Part shown: positions 60,325 through 64,000 of the stretch, one piece after another | How positions within the stretch are numbered: the first letter of the stretch is position 1 | How the letters are laid out: every line of letters begins with the position of its first letter | Source of the DNA: an uncultured Nioella sp. | Lineage (GTDB): Bacteria; Pseudomonadota; Alphaproteobacteria; Rhodobacterales; Rhodobacteraceae | DNA: 64,000 nt | Reading direction: 5' to 3' | Assembly: GCA_947498125.1 (NCBI GenBank) | Contig: CANMJH010000003.1 | Coordinates: 285,808-349,807 of the forward strand | Notes under the pieces: model-generated | The model's input: the letters and a program-made list of their open reading frames with translations, nothing else | Told to the model about the DNA's origin: nothing | The model's database searches: none | Position numbers and translations under genes: made by a program

Positions 60325-60366
60325 AAAATCCCTTAATGGATTTTGCAATTTTCGGCGCCGAAAATT
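60325..60366. repeat. Double-hairpin repeat element, copy 3 (inverted)
   Basis: AAAATCC / GGATTTT around CTTAAT (60325-60344), then AATTTTCG / CGAAAATT around GCGC (60347-60366). Read on the minus strand, it has the same order and the same ATTAAG loop as copy 1. It lies within an operon, between DUF58 and the BatA-like gene. A third stem, CCCTTTGC / GCAAAGGG (60369-60388), follows. Confidence 0.7.
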
Positions 60367-60394
60367 CACCCTTTGCTGAGGCAAAGGGGGCGTG

Positions 60395-63151
60395 ATGGGC
60401 GGGCTGGGGTTTTCATTTCCTTTGCTGTTGCTGGCGCTTTTTGTGTTGCCGATATTGTGGTGGCTTTTGCGCGCGGTTCCACCTGCGCCGCTGCGCCGCC
60501 GGTTTCCCGGGATCATCTTGCTGCTTGGCCTGAAAGACGAGGACAGCCAGTCAGATACAAGTCCTTGGTGGCTGCTTTTGCTGCGAGTGCTGGCGGTGGC
60601 AGGCGCAATCATTGGCTTTGCGGGTCCCATCCTCAATCCAGCGCCCGAGGCTGAAAATGACGGGCCTTTATTGATTGCCATGGACGCCTCTTGGGCGTCG
60701 GCGCGTGATTGGCAGGCGCGGCTTGATCGAGCGCGGCTTTTGATCGCCGATGCAGGCCGGGATGGGCGCGCTGTGGCCCTTGTGCAATTGACGGATCTTC
60801 CCCCGACCACAGAGCCACAGTTTCAATCGGCAAACCGCTGGCTGGCGCGTTTGGATAACCTTGAGCCTGCCCCATTTGGCCCGGATCTGGTGGTCGCAGC
60901 AGAATGGGTCTTGGCCGGCGACGATCCTGCCTATCAGACCTATTGGTTTTCAGATGGGCTGGCCCGGACGGGACGAAACGACCTGCAAAACGCGTTTGAG
61001 ACCGTTGGCGCACTGACCGTATTCGAGGGTGAAAGTCCGCTCTTTACCCTTGGACCGCCACGCTATGATGCGGGCGAGGTGATCGTTTTGGCGCAGAGAT
61101 TGCACGAGTTTGATGCAGGCGATTTGACCATGCTGGCCTTTGGTCTTGATCCCGCCGGGATCGAGCGTGAATTGGCCCGCGCGCCATTTGCCTTTGACGC
61201 AGGTGAAACGACGATCGATGTAAGCTTTGATTTGCCCGCCGAGCTTCGCAATCGGATCTCGCGATTTGAAATTCTCGGCAACCGCCATGCCGGCGCTGTT
61301 GCCCTGACAGATGACAGCCTTCAACGCCGAGAAATCGGTTTGGTGGCAGGATCGGCCGAGCGGGAAGGGCAGGCGCTGCTGACGCCGCTTCACTATTTGC
61401 GACAGGCTCTTGCGCCGACTGCGGACCTATTAGAGGTGCCGCTGGCCGATCTTTTACCTGCCAACCCCGATGTCATTATCCTGGCCGATATTGCGCGCCT
61501 GTCTCCAGAAGAAGACGCCGCTATGCAGGATTGGGTGGATCGCGGCGGGCTTTTGGTTCGGTTTGCAGGGCCACGCCTTGCCGGGTCTGACTTGGCCCGC
61601 GCGGCAGAAGACCCGCTATTACCTGTGCGCTTGCGCGAAGGGGGGCGCACGGTGGGCGGCACAATGAGCTGGGGTGAGCCAAAAGCGCTACGGCCCTTTG
61701 ATGAGACCTCGCCCTTTTTCGGTCTCGAGATACCCGAGGATGTACTGGTCGAAAGTCAGGTGCTTGCGCAACCTGACCCCAGCTTGCCAGAACGCACCAT
61801 CGCCGCGCTTGCCGATGGCACGCCGCTGGTGACGCGTGTGCGGCTCGGGCAAGGACAGGTCGTTTTGTTCCATGTTACGGCCAATGCCGAATGGTCCAGC
61901 TTGCCGCTTTCGGGGCTTTTCGTGCAGATGCTGGAACGTCTTGCGGTTTCGACAAGGCCCATCACCCCGGATGCTGCTGATCTTGAGGGCTTTACATGGG
62001 TTCCCGATGTTGTGCTTGATGGCTTTGGCACCCGCCGCGATGCCGAGGCTTTGCCGGGAGTGACAGGCGCCGAACTTGCAAATGATCCGCTGTCAGAGCG
62101 GCTTTTGCCCGGGCTTTACGCAGGATCGGACAGACGCGTGGCCCGCAATGTTTTGACCGCTGAGGATAGGCTTGCCGCTGCGACGTGGCCGTCTGGCGTG
62201 ACGGTTGAAGGGCTTAGGATCGCAGCGCCCGTGAATCTGGCCCCTTATTTTCTGATGCTCGCCTTTATTCTCCTCTTGGTCGATAGCCTTGCGGTGCTGT
62301 GGCTCTCTGGTCGTCTTAGAAATATCTCAAAAGGGGCGGCAATCTTTATTGCCGCGCTTTTGGCGCAGCCTGCCGAAGCACAGCAAAGCGATGATGATCT
62401 CTTGGCGCTTTTGGCGACGTCCGAAATTACGCTTGGCTATGTCATCACTGGGGATGCGGAACTTGATGAGATTTCACGCGCCGGGCTTTATGGGCTTGGC
62501 CTGTCGTTGACTCAGCGGACCTCGGTTGAACCAGCTACGCCCATTGGGGTTGATCTTGAGCGTGACGAACTGGTGTTTTTTCCGCTCATCTACTGGCCGA
62601 TCTCCGTCGATCAGGCCACGCCTTCGGACGCGGCTTATGCCCGGCTTAACGCTTACCTTCGCGGTGGCGGTATGTTGGTGATGGATACTCGCGACGCCGA
62701 TATCGCGCAGTTTGGGGCGACAACGCCGAACCTGCGCCGTTTCCGCGAATTGGCCGCGCCCTTGGATGTGCCCCCGTTAGAGCCAATCCCCGAAGATCAC
62801 GTCCTGACCCGTGCATTTTACCTGCTGCAAGTCTTTCCGGGGCGCCATTCTGGCCGCACAGTTTGGGTTGAGGCCGCGCCGCCCGATGCAGAGATTGTCG
62901 AAGGTATGCCCTTCCGGAACTTGAACGATGGTGTGACGCCGGTTGTGATTGGCGGCAATGACTGGGCGGCGGCGTGGGCAACCGATGAATTCGGCCGCCC
63001 GATTTATCCCATTGGGCGCGGCTATACCGGCGAGCGCCAGCGCGAGATTGCCGTTCGCTTTGGCGTCAATCTGGTGATGCATGTCCTTAGCGGCAATTAC
63101 AAATCTGATCAGGTGCATGTTCCCGCCCTGCTCGATCGGTTGGGGCAGTAA
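60395..63151 (+). CDS. BatA-type membrane protein with C-terminal DUF4159 domain
   Basis: A 918-residue membrane protein. The N-terminus is the BatA/aerotolerance form (FSFPLLLLALFVLPILWWLLRAVPP, then RRRFPGIILL and a second helix LLLLRVLAVAGAIIGFAGPIL). A vWA-like region follows (PLLIAMDASWASARDWQARLDRAR). Near 620-645 is another helix (FLMLAFILLLVDSLAVLWLSG). The C-terminal about 210 residues are DUF4159, with GYVITGDAELDEISRAGLYGLGLSLTQR and GGGMLVMDTRDAD. I use the ATG at 60395 after AAAGGGGG; a GTG at 60392 is also possible. It likely works with MoxR and DUF58 in the envelope. Confidence 0.85.
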   Translation: MGGLGFSFPLLLLALFVLPILWWLLRAVPPAPLRRRFPGIILLLGLKDEDSQSDTSPWWLLLLRVLAVAGAIIGFAGPILNPAPEAENDGPLLIAMDASWASARDWQARLDRARLLIADAGRDGRAVALVQLTDLPPTTEPQFQSANRWLARLDNLEPAPFGPDLVVAAEWVLAGDDPAYQTYWFSDGLARTGRNDLQNAFETVGALTVFEGESPLFTLGPPRYDAGEVIVLAQRLHEFDAGDLTMLAFGLDPAGIERELARAPFAFDAGETTIDVSFDLPAELRNRISRFEILGNRHAGAVALTDDSLQRREIGLVAGSAEREGQALLTPLHYLRQALAPTADLLEVPLADLLPANPDVIILADIARLSPEEDAAMQDWVDRGGLLVRFAGPRLAGSDLARAAEDPLLPVRLREGGRTVGGTMSWGEPKALRPFDETSPFFGLEIPEDVLVESQVLAQPDPSLPERTIAALADGTPLVTRVRLGQGQVVLFHVTANAEWSSLPLSGLFVQMLERLAVSTRPITPDAADLEGFTWVPDVVLDGFGTRRDAEALPGVTGAELANDPLSERLLPGLYAGSDRRVARNVLTAEDRLAAATWPSGVTVEGLRIAAPVNLAPYFLMLAFILLLVDSLAVLWLSGRLRNISKGAAIFIAALLAQPAEAQQSDDDLLALLATSEITLGYVITGDAELDEISRAGLYGLGLSLTQRTSVEPATPIGVDLERDELVFFPLIYWPISVDQATPSDAAYARLNAYLRGGGMLVMDTRDADIAQFGATTPNLRRFRELAAPLDVPPLEPIPEDHVLTRAFYLLQVFPGRHSGRTVWVEAAPPDAEIVEGMPFRNLNDGVTPVVIGGNDWAAAWATDEFGRPIYPIGRGYTGERQREIAVRFGVNLVMHVLSGNYKSDQVHVPALLDRLGQ

Positions 63152-64000
63152 ATGGCGCAAGATATTCTCTTTGATCCGTTGGTCTCGTGGCCCTTAATTT
63201 GGGGGCTGGCGGCGCTTGCCATGGTGTTCCTTGCCCTGCAAATATTGCGCCGCCTGTCGGGCTGGCCTTTGCGGGCCTTGGCTGCTGCCGTTTTGGTTAC
63301 GGCTTTGGCCAACCCGGCATTGCAGCGCGAAGAACGTGAAGACATTCGCGACATCGTTCTGTTGGTCGTTGATGAAACAGCTTCGCAACGTTTGTCAGAC
63401 CGCGCGGAGCAGAGCGAAGCTGCGATTGCCGCGGTGCGCCGCGAAGTGGCAGCACTGGACATGGAATTGCGCGAGGTTCGTGTTGGCGATGCCGAGGATA
63501 ACCAAGGCAGTTTGGCCATGGCGGCCCTGTCTGAACTGGTGGCTGAAACGGCGCGCGCGCGTATTGCGGGCGCGTTAATGATCACGGACGGGCAGATCCA
63601 TGATCCAGGGCTTGCCCCAGATCTGCCAGCACCGTTTCATACGCTGCTGACCGGATATGAGACGGATTGGGATCGCCGCCTGGTTGTTCAAAATGCGCCT
63701 AGCTTTGCGATATTGGATGAGGAATTTACCCTTGTCCTCAGGGTTGAGGATCTTGGCGTTATCCCTTCAGGCGTCGGCGGTGAGGCCGAGCTTCTGATTT
63801 CCATCGATGGCGCTCCGGCGCGCAGTTACCTTGTGCCGGTCGGGGTGGATATGGATTTGCCTCTGACCCTGCCACATGCCGGCATGAATGTGATTCAATT
63901 CGAAGTGGTTCCGGATGAGGGCGAGCTGACCGACCGCAATAACGGCGCGGTTCTACAGATCAACGGCGTTCGTGACAGGTTGCGGGTTTTGTTGGTTTCG
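63152..64000 (+). CDS. Membrane protein of the MoxR/BatA operon (partial)
   Basis: The frame starts directly after the stop of the DUF4159 gene and is open to the window end (283 codons). Two hydrophobic segments near the start (WGLAALAMVFLALQILRRLSG, then AAAVLVTALANPAL) are followed by a vWA-like region DIVLLVVDETASQRLSDRAE and ITDGQIHD. Such proteins form the last large gene of this operon in Rhodobacterales, often ending in a glutamine-amidotransferase-like domain, which lies outside the window here. The function is unknown. Confidence 0.8.
   Translation, partial: MAQDILFDPLVSWPLIWGLAALAMVFLALQILRRLSGWPLRALAAAVLVTALANPALQREEREDIRDIVLLVVDETASQRLSDRAEQSEAAIAAVRREVAALDMELREVRVGDAEDNQGSLAMAALSELVAETARARIAGALMITDGQIHDPGLAPDLPAPFHTLLTGYETDWDRRLVVQNAPSFAILDEEFTLVLRVEDLGVIPSGVGGEAELLISIDGAPARSYLVPVGVDMDLPLTLPHAGMNVIQFEVVPDEGELTDRNNGAVLQINGVRDRLRVLLVS

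Noticed and set aside
1..64000. tRNA, rRNA, CRISPR arrays, prophage or intact insertion sequence
   Set aside because: No cloverleaf-like segments, spaced direct repeats, phage structural genes or transposase frames could be supported anywhere in the window.

Overview
The window looks like a chromosomal segment of an alphaproteobacterium of the order Rhodobacterales (Roseobacter-type). I infer this from the gene families and neighbourhoods: irr divergent from fabA, an NDUFS6-like zinc-finger protein, a beta-1,6-N-acetylglucosaminyltransferase of the DUF5928 type facing a sulfotransferase, a Hint-domain protein, DUF1285, a Glyoxalase_8 protein, and a MoxR/DUF58/DUF4159 operon. Coding density is high, and many gene pairs are joined by ATGA overlaps. 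I see no rRNA, tRNA, CRISPR array, intact insertion sequence or prophage.

Layout. 1-3413: a partial exported protein, an inositol-monophosphatase-type enzyme coupled to a 2H-phosphoesterase-like DUF1868 protein, and a phytanoyl-CoA-dioxygenase-family protein. 3414-9755: a tripartite tricarboxylate transport locus, tctCBA with a terminator, divergent from a tctD-tctE two-component system that overlaps an ABC-type periplasmic binding protein. 9813-14479: a VOC protein, a Glyoxalase_8 protein, a MATE exporter and the GTPase TypA/BipA. 14678-24170: the irr / fabA / fabB / fabI unsaturated fatty acid locus, in which about 6.3 kb of accessory DNA separates fabA from fabB. That DNA carries a BTAD/AAA/TPR regulator with a small DUF4242 protein, divergent from a SAM methyltransferase, a true nitrilase and a GFA-fold protein.

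24189-41456: an HxlR regulator divergent from a membrane protein; a four-gene translationally coupled run (HAD dehalogenase-like, alpha/beta hydrolase, PLP dehydratase, EEP-fold nuclease/phosphatase); an MFS exporter with an alpha/beta hydrolase; a zinc alcohol dehydrogenase and an enolase-superfamily dehydratase facing a FadR-type regulator; an OmpA lipoprotein; an ArsR/SRPBCC pair; a Hint-domain protein; an AraC/Ogt DNA repair protein; a methyltransferase; nth with an adenosine-kinase-like gene; and OsmC.

41645-50527 reads as a sulfide/persulfide handling region. It holds a cyanide-insensitive-type cytochrome bd oxidase (cydA, cydB and a 36-residue DUF2474-type microprotein), divergent from an NsrR-like Rrf2 regulator coupled to a Crp/Fnr regulator. 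DUF2892, a persulfide-dioxygenase-like MBL protein, a DUF442-SQR fusion and a SulP transporter follow. A nearly identical palindrome, GTGACATTRTCAC, lies upstream of both the regulator operon and the sulfur operon. The likely logic is sulfide to persulfide to sulfite, with electrons passed to quinone and then to a sulfide-tolerant bd oxidase.

50592-64000: a surface-modification pair (sulfotransferase and GT14), a HIT protein, a zinc-finger protein, a TIGR02117 protein, polA, DUF2798 and DUF1285 proteins, and a MoxR-DUF58-BatA/DUF4159 membrane operon that runs off the window. Three copies of an intergenic double-hairpin element (near 14.6, 57.4 and 60.3 kb) form a small repeat family that the genes do not explain.
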